DNA of 64,000 bases from Paenibacillus yonginensis (GTDB lineage Bacteria > Bacillota > Bacilli > Paenibacillales > Paenibacillaceae), in NCBI RefSeq assembly GCF_001685395.1, contig NZ_CP014167.1:4658001-4722000 (forward strand), read 5' to 3'. Of the stretch, positions 27,671 to 37,152 are shown piece after piece. Numbering within the stretch: position 1 is the first letter of the stretch; the number at the start of each line of letters is the position of its first letter. Both the position numbers and the translations under genes were made by a program. Below the pieces are notes generated by a model. That model searched no databases and had not been told where the DNA came from. It saw only the letters and a program-made list of their open reading frames with translations.

Positions 27671-28429
27671 ATGAGACTTCACAATAAAGTAGCAGTCGTA
27701 ACCGGCGCAGCTTCCGGCATGGGCAAGCAAATCGCTCTATTATTCGCCAAGGAAGGAGCCAAGGTGGTCGTCTCGGATCTGAACGTAGAGGGAGCCGAAA
27801 GCGTAGCCAAGGAAATTACGTCCAACGGTGGAACGGCGACAGCCATCAAAACCAACGTAGCTCTGGAAGAGGACATTCAGCAGCTGGTTGATAAGACGGT
27901 CAGCACGTATGGTACGGTCGACATCCTGATTAACAACGCTGGAATCATGGACAATTTCGAGCCGGCAGGCGACATTGTGGACGCCAATTGGGAGCGGGTA
28001 TTTGCGGTGAACACGACCAGCGTGATGCGGGCTACCCGCAAGGTGCTGCCGATTTTTCTGGAGAAGCAGAGCGGAGTGATCGTGAATGTCGCTTCCGTAG
28101 GCGGATTGTATGGCGCACGGGCCGGAGCCACCTATACAGCTTCCAAACATGCCGTGATTGGCTTTACGAAAAATACCGGCTTCATGTATGCCCAAAACGG
28201 CATCCGCTGCAACGCGATTGCGCCGGGCGGCGTGGAGACGAATATCGGCTCGAGCATGACGAATATCAATCCGTTCGGCGCTTCCAGGCAAGGTCTTGGC
28301 ATGGCTCTGAACCCGCGCACCGGCAAGCCGGAGGAAATTGCACAGGTGGCGTTATTCCTGGCCTCGGACGAATCCAGCTTCGTGAACGGAACGGTCATTA
28401 CGGCAGATGCCGGCTGGACAGCTTATTAA
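27671..28429 (+). CDS. SDR family oxidoreductase
   Basis: A 252-residue classical short-chain dehydrogenase. Motifs: TGAASGMGKQ for the cofactor, NNAGIMD, catalytic Ser in ASVGG and YTASK, then CNAIAPGGVETNIG and the C-terminal NGTVITADAGWTAY. Asp in VVSDLNVEG after strand two suggests NAD preference. AAAGGAGG precedes the ATG. Substrate unknown; annotation as glucose 1-dehydrogenase would be over-precise. Confidence 0.92.
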   Translation: MRLHNKVAVVTGAASGMGKQIALLFAKEGAKVVVSDLNVEGAESVAKEITSNGGTATAIKTNVALEEDIQQLVDKTVSTYGTVDILINNAGIMDNFEPAGDIVDANWERVFAVNTTSVMRATRKVLPIFLEKQSGVIVNVASVGGLYGARAGATYTASKHAVIGFTKNTGFMYAQNGIRCNAIAPGGVETNIGSSMTNINPFGASRQGLGMALNPRTGKPEEIAQVALFLASDESSFVNGTVITADAGWTAY

Positions 28430-28474
28430 CCGGTTAACCCAAGGAGGGGCATTTATTATCCCGCCCTGTTTAAG

Positions 28475-28501
28475 AAAAGTGCCCAGAGGGGCGCTTTTTT
28501 T
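28475..28501 (+). terminator. Rho-independent terminator
   Basis: AAAGTGCCC-AGA-GGGGCGCTTT hairpin plus T run after the SDR gene. Confidence 0.8.
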
Positions 28502-28537
28502 ATGTTTTCAGGAGAATGGGGCTCGGATCAACCAGGA

Positions 28538-28581
28538 TTGAAAAGGGAACTCTAGTTCGTATATAATAAGAACAAATGTTC
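28538..28581 (+). promoter_or_regulatory. Promoter flanked by two LexA/DinR-type SOS boxes
   Basis: TTGAAA (28538-28543) and TATAAT (28562-28567) are 18 bases apart. GAAC-TCTA-GTTC (28547-28558) lies in the spacer and GAAC-AAAT-GTTC (28570-28581, within a longer palindrome AAGAAC..GTTCTT) lies just after the -10. Both match the GAAC-N4-GTTC core of the Gram-positive LexA site. Confidence 0.8.
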
Positions 28582-28601
28582 TTATTTAAGGTGGTGATTA
28601 A

Positions 28602-28940
28602 ATGCTTCCGGATCTGCAGCGCAAGCTGCTCAGGATTCTGTTTAATTTCTCTACACAGCAGAGGAGGATGCCGAACTGGCCGGAGCTGGAGCGGAAGACG
28701 GGGCGCAGAAAGCAGGAGCTTGCGGCCGCGCTGGGACAGCTGCAGGAGAAAGGTTTTATTGCGTGGACGTGGAGCGCGGAGACCGTGCGTTCGCTAAAGC
28801 GGATCGCCGGACAGGAGCCGGATCCGCAGGATATTGTCCTGCTGCAAAGCCGGGAACCCGAGGAGAGAAAGCCGGAAGCCCGGCAGTCTTTTTCGAAAGG
28901 GAATGCGGAGAGCCGGACCCGCTACTGGACTCAATATTAA
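28602..28940 (+). CDS. Small winged-helix protein under SOS boxes (LexA N-domain-like)
   Basis: 112 residues. Positions 1-60 (QRKLLRILFNFSTQQ, MPNWPELERKTGRRKQEL, ALGQLQEKGFIAW) have the order of helices and the closing LQEKGFI of the LexA DNA-binding domain, but there is no protease domain; the tail is charged and ends RYWTQY. AAGGTGGTG precedes the ATG. With two SOS boxes on the promoter, a damage-induced DNA-binding protein is the natural reading. The fold assignment is by eye and needs a structure comparison. Confidence 0.6.
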   Translation: MLPDLQRKLLRILFNFSTQQRRMPNWPELERKTGRRKQELAAALGQLQEKGFIAWTWSAETVRSLKRIAGQEPDPQDIVLLQSREPEERKPEARQSFSKGNAESRTRYWTQY

Positions 28941-29044
28941 GCAAGGGATAGGCGGATGAGAATAGAGAATTTTTTAGGAAAATTTAAGGTTTCTATCATG
29001 TCAATTTCAGCTTGCCGTCTTATTCTTAACACATCCCCTTTTGA

Positions 29045-29072
29045 ATAATAGCCTTTGAGTGGCTATTCTTTT
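29045..29072 (+). terminator. Rho-independent terminator
   Basis: AATAGCC-TTTGAGT-GGCTATT then CTTTTG, behind the SOS-type gene. Confidence 0.75.
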
Positions 29073-29115
29073 GTTTAGAACGGCATGTCTGGCCTTAAGG
29101 CACCAGCCATGATCC

Positions 29116-29161
29116 GAACATCTTCCCGTCCTGAAGGAGGGCGGAGGATGTTCTTTTTTTT
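29116..29161 (+). terminator. Second terminator / attenuator-like hairpin
   Basis: GAACATCTTCCCGTCCT pairs with AGGAGGGCGGAGGATGTTC imperfectly, followed by eight T. It lies 110 bases before the ABC permease gene and could insulate that operon. Confidence 0.75.
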
Positions 29162-29270
29162 GTCCAAATTCGGCATAAATCGCTTTCCAAGTTCCGGTAT
29201 AAGAGATTAAAGCAAGCAAAGGCCGGGTAAACATGTTGCACAGTGACTAATCCGAATTGAGGTGATGAGG

Positions 29271-30152
29271 ATGAATCGGAGAAGGGCTTCCGAGCTGGTG
29301 CAGCAATTCATCTTTGTGGGACCTGCAGCTGTCTTTTTTGCAGTGATTGTAGCGGTTCCGTTCCTGCTGGGGCTGTATTATTCCTTTACGAGCTGGAACG
29401 GCATTGCGAAGCATGCGGATTGGGCGGGCATACGCAATTATGTCCACATCTTCACGAAGGACCCGTCCTTTCTGAACGCGTTCTGGTTCACCGTCAGATT
29501 TACGGTGCTGGGGCTGATTCTGACGAATCTGCTCGGGTTTGTGCTGGCTTATGTGCTGACGCGCAAGCTTTTTACGCGCAATGTGATGCGTACCGTGTTT
29601 TTTATGCCCCACGTAATCGGCGGCTTGCTGCTGGGTTTTATTTGGCAGTTTATTTTTGTGCGGGGGTTCGCCTCCATCGGCCAGGCCACGGGCTGGTCGT
29701 TCTTCAACCTGCCTTGGCTGGGAACGGAAAGCACCTCGTTCTGGTCGATCGTTATCGTATTCGTCTGGCAGAATGCCGGATATTTGATGGTCATTTACAT
29801 TTCGGCCCTTAATAATGTGCCTAAAGGTCTGACGGAAGCGGCCCGCGTTGATGGGGCGGGCAGATGGCAGGTGCTGCGGCATGTGCTGATCCCGATGGTG
29901 ATGCCTGCGGTGACGGTTTGTTTGTTCCTTTCGATTTCGTGGTCATTCAAGCTGTTCGATCTGAACTTGTCGCTGACCAAAGGCGGACCGTTTAAGGCTA
30001 CCGAATCAGTGGCATTGAACATATATAATGAAGCCTACACCCTGAGCCGTTATGGCATGGGTTCGGCTAAAGCGATCATTTTCTTCATCGTGGTTGCTTT
30101 GGTTTCCGTCCTTCAGGTATGGGCCACAAAACGGAAGGAGGTAGAGGTATGA
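29271..30152 (+). CDS. Sugar ABC transporter permease (MalF type)
   Basis: A 293-residue CUT1-family permease with six membrane helices and the EAA loop GLTEAARVDGAGRWQVLRHV. The ATG at 29271 has GAGGTGA 5 bases upstream. Its stop overlaps the next permease start (ATGA). The operon has two permeases and a binding protein but no ATPase, so it probably uses a shared MsmX-type ATPase. Confidence 0.92.
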   Translation: MNRRRASELVQQFIFVGPAAVFFAVIVAVPFLLGLYYSFTSWNGIAKHADWAGIRNYVHIFTKDPSFLNAFWFTVRFTVLGLILTNLLGFVLAYVLTRKLFTRNVMRTVFFMPHVIGGLLLGFIWQFIFVRGFASIGQATGWSFFNLPWLGTESTSFWSIVIVFVWQNAGYLMVIYISALNNVPKGLTEAARVDGAGRWQVLRHVLIPMVMPAVTVCLFLSISWSFKLFDLNLSLTKGGPFKATESVALNIYNEAYTLSRYGMGSAKAIIFFIVVALVSVLQVWATKRKEVEV

Positions 30153-31003
30153 GAAACATGAGAACCCAATCTTTGCGCAGCGGCTATAGCGTGCCCATGG
30201 TGGTCGTGGAGATCCTTATCGTGCTGCTGGGTCTGCTGTTTCTGGTGCCGTTCTACTTCCTGCTCGTCAATTCTGTTAAGGAATACGGCAGCATTCTGAC
30301 GGACTCGGCCGGCTGGCCGGCGGCGTTCCATTGGAGCAATTACCGGGAGGCCTGGAAAGCAACAGAGTTCCCTAAGGCGTTCCTGAACTCGTTAATCGTG
30401 ACCGTAGTCAGCAATTTGCTGCTGTCGCTGATCTGTGCGATGGCCGCTTATAAAATGGTTCGCAGACCAACCCGCTTCAACAAGCTCCTTTATTTGGCTT
30501 TTGTCGCGGCGATGGTGATTCCGTTCCAGGCGATCATGATTCCTCTTGTGAAGGTGCTGAGCGGCCTGTCCCTCATGGACAGCACGGCAGGCCTGATTCT
30601 TGCTTATCTCGGCTTCGGGGCACCCATCACGGTGTTCCTGTTCCACGGATTCGTTAAATCCGTTCCGGTGGATATCGAGGAGGCGGGCAAGGTGGACGGG
30701 AGTTCGCCTTACGGGATCTTTTTCCGGATTGTTCTGCCTCTTATGCAGCCGATTATTGTAACCGTCATTATCCTGAACACACTCTGGATCTGGAACGACT
30801 ACCTGATGCCTTACCTCATTCTGCAAAGTCCGAACCTGGCGACGATTCCGATTGCGACCTATGCTTTCTTCGGCCAATATACCAAGCAGTGGGATTTGGC
30901 GCTTCCGGCACTGACGCTGGGTATTGCGCCGGTGGTGATCTTTTTCCTCGCGATGCAGAAGTACATTATTGAAGGGGTGTCGGCCGGCTCGGTAAAAGGG
31001 TGA
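30149..31003 (+). CDS. Sugar ABC transporter permease (MalG type)
   Basis: A 284-residue CUT1 permease with six helices; EAA loop DIEEAGKVDGSSPYGIFFRI. ATG at 30149 has AAGGAGG upstream and overlaps the preceding stop, forming a heterodimeric channel with it. Confidence 0.92.
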   Translation: MRNMRTQSLRSGYSVPMVVVEILIVLLGLLFLVPFYFLLVNSVKEYGSILTDSAGWPAAFHWSNYREAWKATEFPKAFLNSLIVTVVSNLLLSLICAMAAYKMVRRPTRFNKLLYLAFVAAMVIPFQAIMIPLVKVLSGLSLMDSTAGLILAYLGFGAPITVFLFHGFVKSVPVDIEEAGKVDGSSPYGIFFRIVLPLMQPIIVTVIILNTLWIWNDYLMPYLILQSPNLATIPIATYAFFGQYTKQWDLALPALTLGIAPVVIFFLAMQKYIIEGVSAGSVKG

Positions 31004-31175
31004 AGAGGCTGGCGTTCAATGACCCGGTTGGCTGATTAAGGGAATAAGGGATTCAGGTGATAAACGATTAAAGGGATTAAGAGATTAAGCGATTAAAAGG
31101 ATAAACCAGCCCGTCTGAAGGCCTTGGCAGGCTCGGATAACGGTAGACGGGATGGAGCGAACGGAGGGATTTGCG

Positions 31176-32468
31176 GTGCAGGTGAATCACAAGGTGCGCA
31201 GAGTGTTTCAAATAGGTGGACTGCTGCTGGCGACGGTGCTTGCTGCGGCCGGCTGCAGCAGCGGCGGGAAAGCGGGTTCGGCTGACAGCGGTGGCACGAA
31301 GACGATTCATATTTTCCAGTTCAAGGTGGAAATTGCAGACGCTTTGGACAAGCTCAAAGCCGATTACGAGAAAGAGCATCCCGGCATCAAGCTGGATATT
31401 CAGACCGTCGGCGGGGGCAGCGATTACGGGGCTTCGTTGAAGGCAAAGTTTGCTTCAGGCGAACAGCCGGATATTTTTAACGTTGGGGGTTATGTGGAGC
31501 GTGACATGTGGTTTGATTATCTGGAGGACTTGAGCGACCAGCCTTGGGTCAAGGATGTCAAGGACGTGGCCAGAGAGCCGATGACCCGGGAAGGGAAGCT
31601 GTACGGCATGCCGATGAACCTGGAGGGTTACGGGTTTATGTACAACAAGGACCTGTTTGCCAAAGCAGGGATCACCAAGCCGCCGATGACTATCGATGAG
31701 CTGAAGGAAGCCTGCGAGAAACTCCAGGCCATAGGCGTTACGCCATTTGCCAACGGTTATCAGGAATGGTTTGTGCTCGGCAACCACAATGTGAACGTGG
31801 CGTTTGCGCAGCAGAAGGACCCGGGCGCTTTCATTCAAGGGCTTACGGACGGCACGGAGAAATTTGCCGGAAACCAGGTGTTTGAGGAATGGGCCAATCT
31901 GCTTGATTTGACGCTGAAATACGGCAATAAGAACCCGCTTTCGACCGACTACAACACCCAGGTGACGATGTTCGCGAGCGGCCAGGCCGCTATGATGCAG
32001 CAGGGCAACTGGACCCAGGTTCAGCTCGACGGCATCAACCCGGATCTCAAGCTTGGTTTTCTGCCGATGCCTATTGACAACACGCCGGGCGACAACGACA
32101 AGCTGTATGTAGGCGTGCCGAACAATTGGGTGATCAACAAGGAATCTCCGGTGAAGCAGGAGGCCAAGGATTTCTTGAACTGGCTGGTCACTTCCGATAC
32201 CGGGAAAAAATATATCACCAAGGAATTCAAATTTATTCCCGCTTTTAACAGCATTAAGGGCACCGAAGAGGACCTCGGTCCGCTTGGCGCTGAAATTCTC
32301 AAATACACGGATGCGGGCAAGACGCTGACCTGGAACTGGGCCCGGATGCCGAACGGCATGCCGCAGGAGCTTTCAAACACGATCCAGGCTTATATCGGAG
32401 GCAAAATCGACAAGCAGGAAATGTTTGAGCAGTTCCAGACGAACTGGGATAACTTGAGTGTGCAGTGA
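31176..32468 (+). CDS. Sugar ABC transporter substrate-binding lipoprotein
   Basis: A 430-residue extracellular solute-binding protein, family 1. The lipobox is LAAAGC, followed by a Gly/Ser linker and a two-lobe binding fold (IHIFQFKVEIADALDKLKAD, MPMNLEGYGFMYNKDLF). GTG at 31176 with GGAGGG 8 bases upstream is preferred over ATG at 31152, which has no ribosome site. It is the third gene of the operon, after 170 bases containing several GATTAA repeats. No glycosidase is adjacent, so the sugar is unknown. Confidence 0.92.
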   Translation: MQVNHKVRRVFQIGGLLLATVLAAAGCSSGGKAGSADSGGTKTIHIFQFKVEIADALDKLKADYEKEHPGIKLDIQTVGGGSDYGASLKAKFASGEQPDIFNVGGYVERDMWFDYLEDLSDQPWVKDVKDVAREPMTREGKLYGMPMNLEGYGFMYNKDLFAKAGITKPPMTIDELKEACEKLQAIGVTPFANGYQEWFVLGNHNVNVAFAQQKDPGAFIQGLTDGTEKFAGNQVFEEWANLLDLTLKYGNKNPLSTDYNTQVTMFASGQAAMMQQGNWTQVQLDGINPDLKLGFLPMPIDNTPGDNDKLYVGVPNNWVINKESPVKQEAKDFLNWLVTSDTGKKYITKEFKFIPAFNSIKGTEEDLGPLGAEILKYTDAGKTLTWNWARMPNGMPQELSNTIQAYIGGKIDKQEMFEQFQTNWDNLSVQ

Positions 32469-32568
32469 GTAAGCCTAAAGTTCGAGAGAGAGGAACAACA
32501 GTTGGCTCCATCCGATAAGGATTTTGAAAAAAAGATAAACGGCAAATTTTTATTGATAAAGCACGCCG

Positions 32569-32625
32569 AAGTAGCTGGAAGACGCGGGATGGAGTATGGG
32601 GTCCGGCGTCTTTCAGCTATTTCTG
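32569..32625 (+). terminator. Long imperfect hairpin behind the sugar operon
   Basis: AAGTAGCTGGAAGACGC pairs with GCGTCTTTCAGCTATTT across a short loop region. The T run is weak; probable terminator or 3' processing stem. Confidence 0.5.
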
Positions 32626-32711
32626 GAAAGTTCAGAATTTGTTTAGATCTCTCCGCTAATATGGTTACTTGAAGTGACCAATTTTATGGAGAGAGGGGTA
32701 AAGCGCTTAAA

Positions 32712-35700
32712 ATGAAGAAAAAAGTCGTGCTGCTGCTGAGTGCAGTGCTGCTGCTGGCGCAAATTTCTCAGATGCTGGGAATTATAAGCCGTGTGCAGGC
32801 TGAGGACATTCAGCAGAACCTTATCACAAACGTAGCTCTGACGGTGCTGGACGAATCGGGCCAAACGGTGACTGGCACCGTTTATGAGCAAGGGGCCCCC
32901 GTGCAGCTTGATTTTGATTGGGAGCTGCCGAATGCCAGCGGATATGGGGACGGGGCTACGTTTACATTTGACCTGCTCCCGGAGAATGTTTTTGCCATCC
33001 TTAACGATATTGAAGGCGAGCTGCCGCTGGAGGACGGCGAAAGCGTGGGCACCTTTAAAGTGGACTGGGATACCAACAAGATAACCATGACATTTAACGA
33101 CTTCATTTCGCTTTATGACGACGTCCACGGGAAAATTACGATTAAAACCAAGTTCGATAAAGACAAAATGGCTGGAAGCACTCATCAGGTAATTAATTTC
33201 CCGGTTCAAAGCGGGGAACAAACGGTTGAACTTGATTTTAAACCGGATGTCAGTTCGACAATCGATAAGTCGGGAACGCCGGACAAAGCGCTTAATGCGC
33301 AAAATATCAATTGGACCGTGAACGTTAATAAAAAGCTTGAAACGGTACAGCATGCCGTGGTCACCGATCCGATCCCCTACGGTTTAACGCTGGATACCGA
33401 CTCAGTGAAGGTTTATAACCTGGCCGTCAACCTCGATGGCTCCGTAAGCGTTACAGATGCCGTCGATAGCGGTCGTTTCCAAGTGGGGAAAACGGAGGAC
33501 GGCAATGATTTTCAAATCCTATTTACGGATGAAAACATCAGTACGGCCTATCAGATTCAGTACTCCACCCATATTGACGGGGGGGCAAGCTTTACCAACA
33601 CGGCCGTATTAAGCGGAGATGGATATACGCCTGAATCGGCGAGCGCAACGGTTAACGTAAGCCGGGGGGCTGAGCTTGCCAAGACGGCAGGCAACTATGA
33701 CAAAGTTACCCAAACGGTAAACTGGCAGATCCAGTTTAACTACGGCGAGGAGAATGTTGCCAAGGAGGATGCGCGGCTGACCGATTATTTTAATGATACT
33801 CAGCAGCTTGTGCCGGGATCATTAAAGGTTTATAACGTGACTTTTGGAAGCGGAGGCGATCCGGTTAAGGGCAGCGAATATTCGGGTTTCGTGGTTGAGG
33901 ATCCTGCCCCTGAGGAGGGGAAAGAAGGGTTCTCCCTGCAGTTTAACTCCGATATTCATTCGGCTTTTATAATTGAATACCAAACGAAAGCAAAGGAGCC
34001 CGTCTTTCAAAACACGAACGTAAATAATACCGTGACTTGGGGAACTTATGAAGCTTCAGCCAGTAAAGGGCTGGAGCAGGTATTTGGCATCAAATATTTT
34101 GATAAAGCCAATTATGCGGCTCAAACGGCTGACTGGCATATAGACATTAACGGGAACAACGTCTTAATGAACAATGCCACAATCAAAGATGAGTTCACAG
34201 GGGGCGGGCTGGAGCTGGATCCGACAACACTGGAAGTCAGAAATGCTTCCGGCGATTTGGTAGATCCTAGTGCCTATACCGTAACCTATACAGGAGATCC
34301 TGCCGATTATACGCAAGGGTTTGAGCTGAGCTTCGCAAACGCTATTAACGAAAAATATTCGATCAGCTATACAACCAAGTATACGTTCGCGAATCTTACT
34401 TCCGGGGATACCTTCCCTAATAAGGCAGTCCTGACCTGGACGGACGCCAAAGGTGAACAGAGCTTGACCACAACAGCTGGTTTTAATCCCAACCCTTATA
34501 CGAAAAGCAATGGTTACAAGAGCGGCGCTTATAATCCGCTAACCAAAGAAATTACCTGGACAATTGGCGTGAATTATAACCGGAAGCAGCTTTCGGAAGC
34601 GTCAGTAGTAGACGAGCTGGAAGCTAATCAGAAATATATTCCCGGTTCAATCGCTGTATACGAGATGAATATTGCTGAAGACGGTAAGGTTACTCAGGGA
34701 AGCCCTGTTGAAGACGGCAGTTATACTGTGAATTATAATCCCTCTTCCAACAAGCTGACCGTCGGTTTTAATTCTACAATCAACAGCGCATATATCCTGG
34801 TATTTAAGACAAGCCTCGCAGGGAACCTGATTAACACTAAAGTGGACAATACAGCCATTCTCATGAATGGCAATGTTCAGGAGTCCAAAGGATTGGATAG
34901 TTCGGTCAATATCCCTCACGGCGGGGAATATGTAAGCAAAACGGGCAAACAAAACGGAGAAGTGGTCGATTGGCAGGTGGATATCAACCGCAACCAGTCG
35001 ACTGTCAGCGATGCTCAATTAATTGACACGCCTAGCACTAACCAGATTCTGCTTCAAGACTCATTCCATTTGTATTCCGCCTCGGTTGATGAAAATGGCG
35101 AGATCGGTAAGGATGAGGAAATGGCCAAGGGTACCGATTACGCCCTGACGTTTGAGAATAATGAACAAGGGGTCCCTTCTTTTACCTTGAGCTTTATGAA
35201 AGAAATTTCAGAACCCTATATATTGGAGTATCAGTCCCTGATTAACGCCAATGATGGGGAGAGTCTGACCAACAGCGTTAAATTCAAAGGCAACAATACG
35301 GAGACGATTGATAAGGAAAGCAATCAGTCCATCATCGTAGGTGTCTCCTCAGGTTCCGGCAGCGGAAGCGGAGTTCGGGGATCGCTTACAGTCATTAAAG
35401 TGGACAAGGAGGATGCCAATCTTGTATTGCCGGGTGCTGAATTCAAGCTGGAGCGGAAGCTGAACGGCAAACGGATCCTTATCGGCACCCAAACTACCGA
35501 CGAAGAGGGCAAGGTAACTTTCACTAAGCTCCTTGCGGGAGATTATGTGCTGACGGAACTGACGGCACCTTCGGGTTACACCATTGATACACCTGATTAC
35601 GACCTGACGATCAGTTCTTCAAATCTTAATCCAGTTCAGCAAGTAAGCGATACAAAGATTCCGGATCCAACACCAACACCAACACCGACACCAGCGCCAT

Positions 35701-36260
35701 CAACCGGCGGGGGCGGTTCCACGCCTGAACCGACACCTACGCCGACACCGGCACCAAGCGGAGATCCGTCTCAGGCTCCTGGGGAAGCAAGCCCGACACC
35801 GGTGCCAACGCCAGTGCCGAGCGAAGGCCCGGCACCGTCTAATGACACAGTCGTCACCATTAAAGGTACGCCAATCAGCGGGGTTATCCCAGTGCCCGAC
35901 GGAGCTGCGCCAAGAATCGGCATGCAGCCGAAGCATGGGCAGGCAGCTGTTAAGCCTGACGGTCGCTGGACTTATACGCCAGATGGAGAATTTACCGGCA
36001 AAGATAAGTTCTCTGTTGTTATTCAGCTGCCGAACGGAGAAGAAGAGATTACAATTGCGGTGGACGTAGTGCCGAAAGGCGGGGTTACCCTTTCCGCTGG
36101 AGGCGGAGGAGGCACAGGGACTCAACCTCTGCTGCCGCAAACGGGGGAAGGGAGCCATTTGGGGATTCAACTGGCTGGTTTGTTCTTCGTCCTGCTGGGT
36201 GTGACAGGCATTTGGGTTATTCGAAGAAAAAGAATGAAAGTAAACAAGGCAACGAATTAG
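32712..36260 (+). CDS. LPXTG-anchored adhesin with isopeptide-type repeats
   Basis: A 1182-residue cell-wall surface protein. An N-terminal signal (about 1-30) precedes an adhesin-like domain (about 31-185), then five repeats of about 130 residues, each opening with W-x-I/V-x-V/I-N (WTVNVNKKLE, WQIQFNYGEE, WHIDINGNN, WTIGVNYNR, WQVDINRNQ). A SpaA/Cna-B domain (about 894-975, GSLTVIKVDKEDANLVLPGA and E in LTELTAPSGY) follows, then a Pro/Thr linker, an Ig-like domain (GRWTYTPDGEFTGKDKF) and the sorting signal LPQTG at 1141-1145 with a membrane helix and RRKR tail. The sortase next door is the probable anchor. It likely binds a host or matrix ligand. Confidence 0.92.
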   Translation: MKKKVVLLLSAVLLLAQISQMLGIISRVQAEDIQQNLITNVALTVLDESGQTVTGTVYEQGAPVQLDFDWELPNASGYGDGATFTFDLLPENVFAILNDIEGELPLEDGESVGTFKVDWDTNKITMTFNDFISLYDDVHGKITIKTKFDKDKMAGSTHQVINFPVQSGEQTVELDFKPDVSSTIDKSGTPDKALNAQNINWTVNVNKKLETVQHAVVTDPIPYGLTLDTDSVKVYNLAVNLDGSVSVTDAVDSGRFQVGKTEDGNDFQILFTDENISTAYQIQYSTHIDGGASFTNTAVLSGDGYTPESASATVNVSRGAELAKTAGNYDKVTQTVNWQIQFNYGEENVAKEDARLTDYFNDTQQLVPGSLKVYNVTFGSGGDPVKGSEYSGFVVEDPAPEEGKEGFSLQFNSDIHSAFIIEYQTKAKEPVFQNTNVNNTVTWGTYEASASKGLEQVFGIKYFDKANYAAQTADWHIDINGNNVLMNNATIKDEFTGGGLELDPTTLEVRNASGDLVDPSAYTVTYTGDPADYTQGFELSFANAINEKYSISYTTKYTFANLTSGDTFPNKAVLTWTDAKGEQSLTTTAGFNPNPYTKSNGYKSGAYNPLTKEITWTIGVNYNRKQLSEASVVDELEANQKYIPGSIAVYEMNIAEDGKVTQGSPVEDGSYTVNYNPSSNKLTVGFNSTINSAYILVFKTSLAGNLINTKVDNTAILMNGNVQESKGLDSSVNIPHGGEYVSKTGKQNGEVVDWQVDINRNQSTVSDAQLIDTPSTNQILLQDSFHLYSASVDENGEIGKDEEMAKGTDYALTFENNEQGVPSFTLSFMKEISEPYILEYQSLINANDGESLTNSVKFKGNNTETIDKESNQSIIVGVSSGSGSGSGVRGSLTVIKVDKEDANLVLPGAEFKLERKLNGKRILIGTQTTDEEGKVTFTKLLAGDYVLTELTAPSGYTIDTPDYDLTISSSNLNPVQQVSDTKIPDPTPTPTPTPAPSTGGGGSTPEPTPTPTPAPSGDPSQAPGEASPTPVPTPVPSEGPAPSNDTVVTIKGTPISGVIPVPDGAAPRIGMQPKHGQAAVKPDGRWTYTPDGEFTGKDKFSVVIQLPNGEEEITIAVDVVPKGGVTLSAGGGGGTGTQPLLPQTGEGSHLGIQLAGLFFVLLGVTGIWVIRRKRMKVNKATN

Positions 36261-36274
36261 CGAATAAAAATAAC

Positions 36275-36306
36275 AAAGAGCCTGCCCGGATATAGGCAGG
36301 CTCTTT
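36275..36306. terminator. Bidirectional terminator
   Basis: AAAGAGCCTGCC pairs with GGCAGGCTCTTT, between the convergent adhesin and sortase genes. Confidence 0.85.
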
Positions 36307-36335
36307 GGATTGTATCGGAAGCGACCTCCGGCAGC

Positions 36336-37043
36336 TCACGATTTCGGGACCAAAGCGGATAGGCCGCCGCTGGTGTTGCCGTCATCGAGCCGCGCCTTTA
36401 CGATAAGGCGGTGCGTCGGATTGACAAGGGGATCACAAGTAATCAGCGTCAGCGTCCGTTCCTGATCGCTGCCCTCAAGTACCGAAACCTCGGTTGGTTC
36501 AACGATGGAAATGTCATAAACCGTATAGGTTTCGGTTTGTCCGTTTCGGAGTTTTATTTCAATCTTATCTCCTGCGGTTATTTCATTTAGGCGGTTGAAC
36601 AACCGTCCTTTCGTGTGAGCCCGGTGTGCCGCAATCGCTGCATTTCCGTTTTGTCCCAGCGGCGCCGTTTCCGTCAGATGGGCTGCGGCGTATTTCATGT
36701 TTTTTTTGGTTGCCCCTTCAAGGATAGGCAGCTTTACATCTATTTTATCAATCGTAATAATACCGAGAGCATTTTGGTCCTCGAGCAGCTTGGCATCTAC
36801 GTTCCCGGCAGGACTGACGTCCGACTCGTCCTCTCCTTCATCCAGAAGACGGTTCAAACGGTTAAAGCTGTTAAGCAGTAACTTCTCATGTTCGGCATTG
36901 CTGCTCTGTGCGGATAGATCCGCCGGCCCCTCCATCTGCCTGAGAAGCTGATCCTGTTTCCAATCGTAATAGGATTCCCGTCCCATAGGAAAGAGGATTA
37001 GCAGAACGCCTACAAGAATCAGCAAATAAGATAGCTTTTTCAT
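36336..37043 (-). CDS. Class D-like sortase
   Basis: A membrane-anchored transpeptidase that joins LPXTG proteins to the cell wall. From MKKLSYLL it has 235 residues: one N-terminal helix (LSYLLILVGVLLILFPMG), a linker, then the sortase barrel with catalytic His140 (AAHRAH), Cys203 (LITCDP) and Arg in THRLIVKAR. The frame stays open to 37247 and overlaps the regulator gene; that extension holds another hydrophobic stretch, but the 37043 ATG gives the usual sortase N-terminus. No strong ribosome site precedes it. It is convergent with the LPQTG adhesin. Confidence 0.88.
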   Translation of the reverse strand: MKKLSYLLILVGVLLILFPMGRESYYDWKQDQLLRQMEGPADLSAQSSNAEHEKLLLNSFNRLNRLLDEGEDESDVSPAGNVDAKLLEDQNALGIITIDKIDVKLPILEGATKKNMKYAAAHLTETAPLGQNGNAAIAAHRAHTKGRLFNRLNEITAGDKIEIKLRNGQTETYTVYDISIVEPTEVSVLEGSDQERTLTLITCDPLVNPTHRLIVKARLDDGNTSGGLSALVPKS

Positions 37044-37152
37044 CGCTTTTTGACAGGCCCCCCGCCTAGTATTGAATGCGAAGAGTATAGCCGGAACGTA
37101 TAGACAAAAAATAAACAAGAGCCAGCCTCCAGCCGGCAACAAACAGTAGAGG

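Noticed and set aside
31037..31100. GATTAA repeats as a regulatory array
   Set aside because: Short, irregularly spaced and without dyad symmetry; likely a low-complexity spacer.
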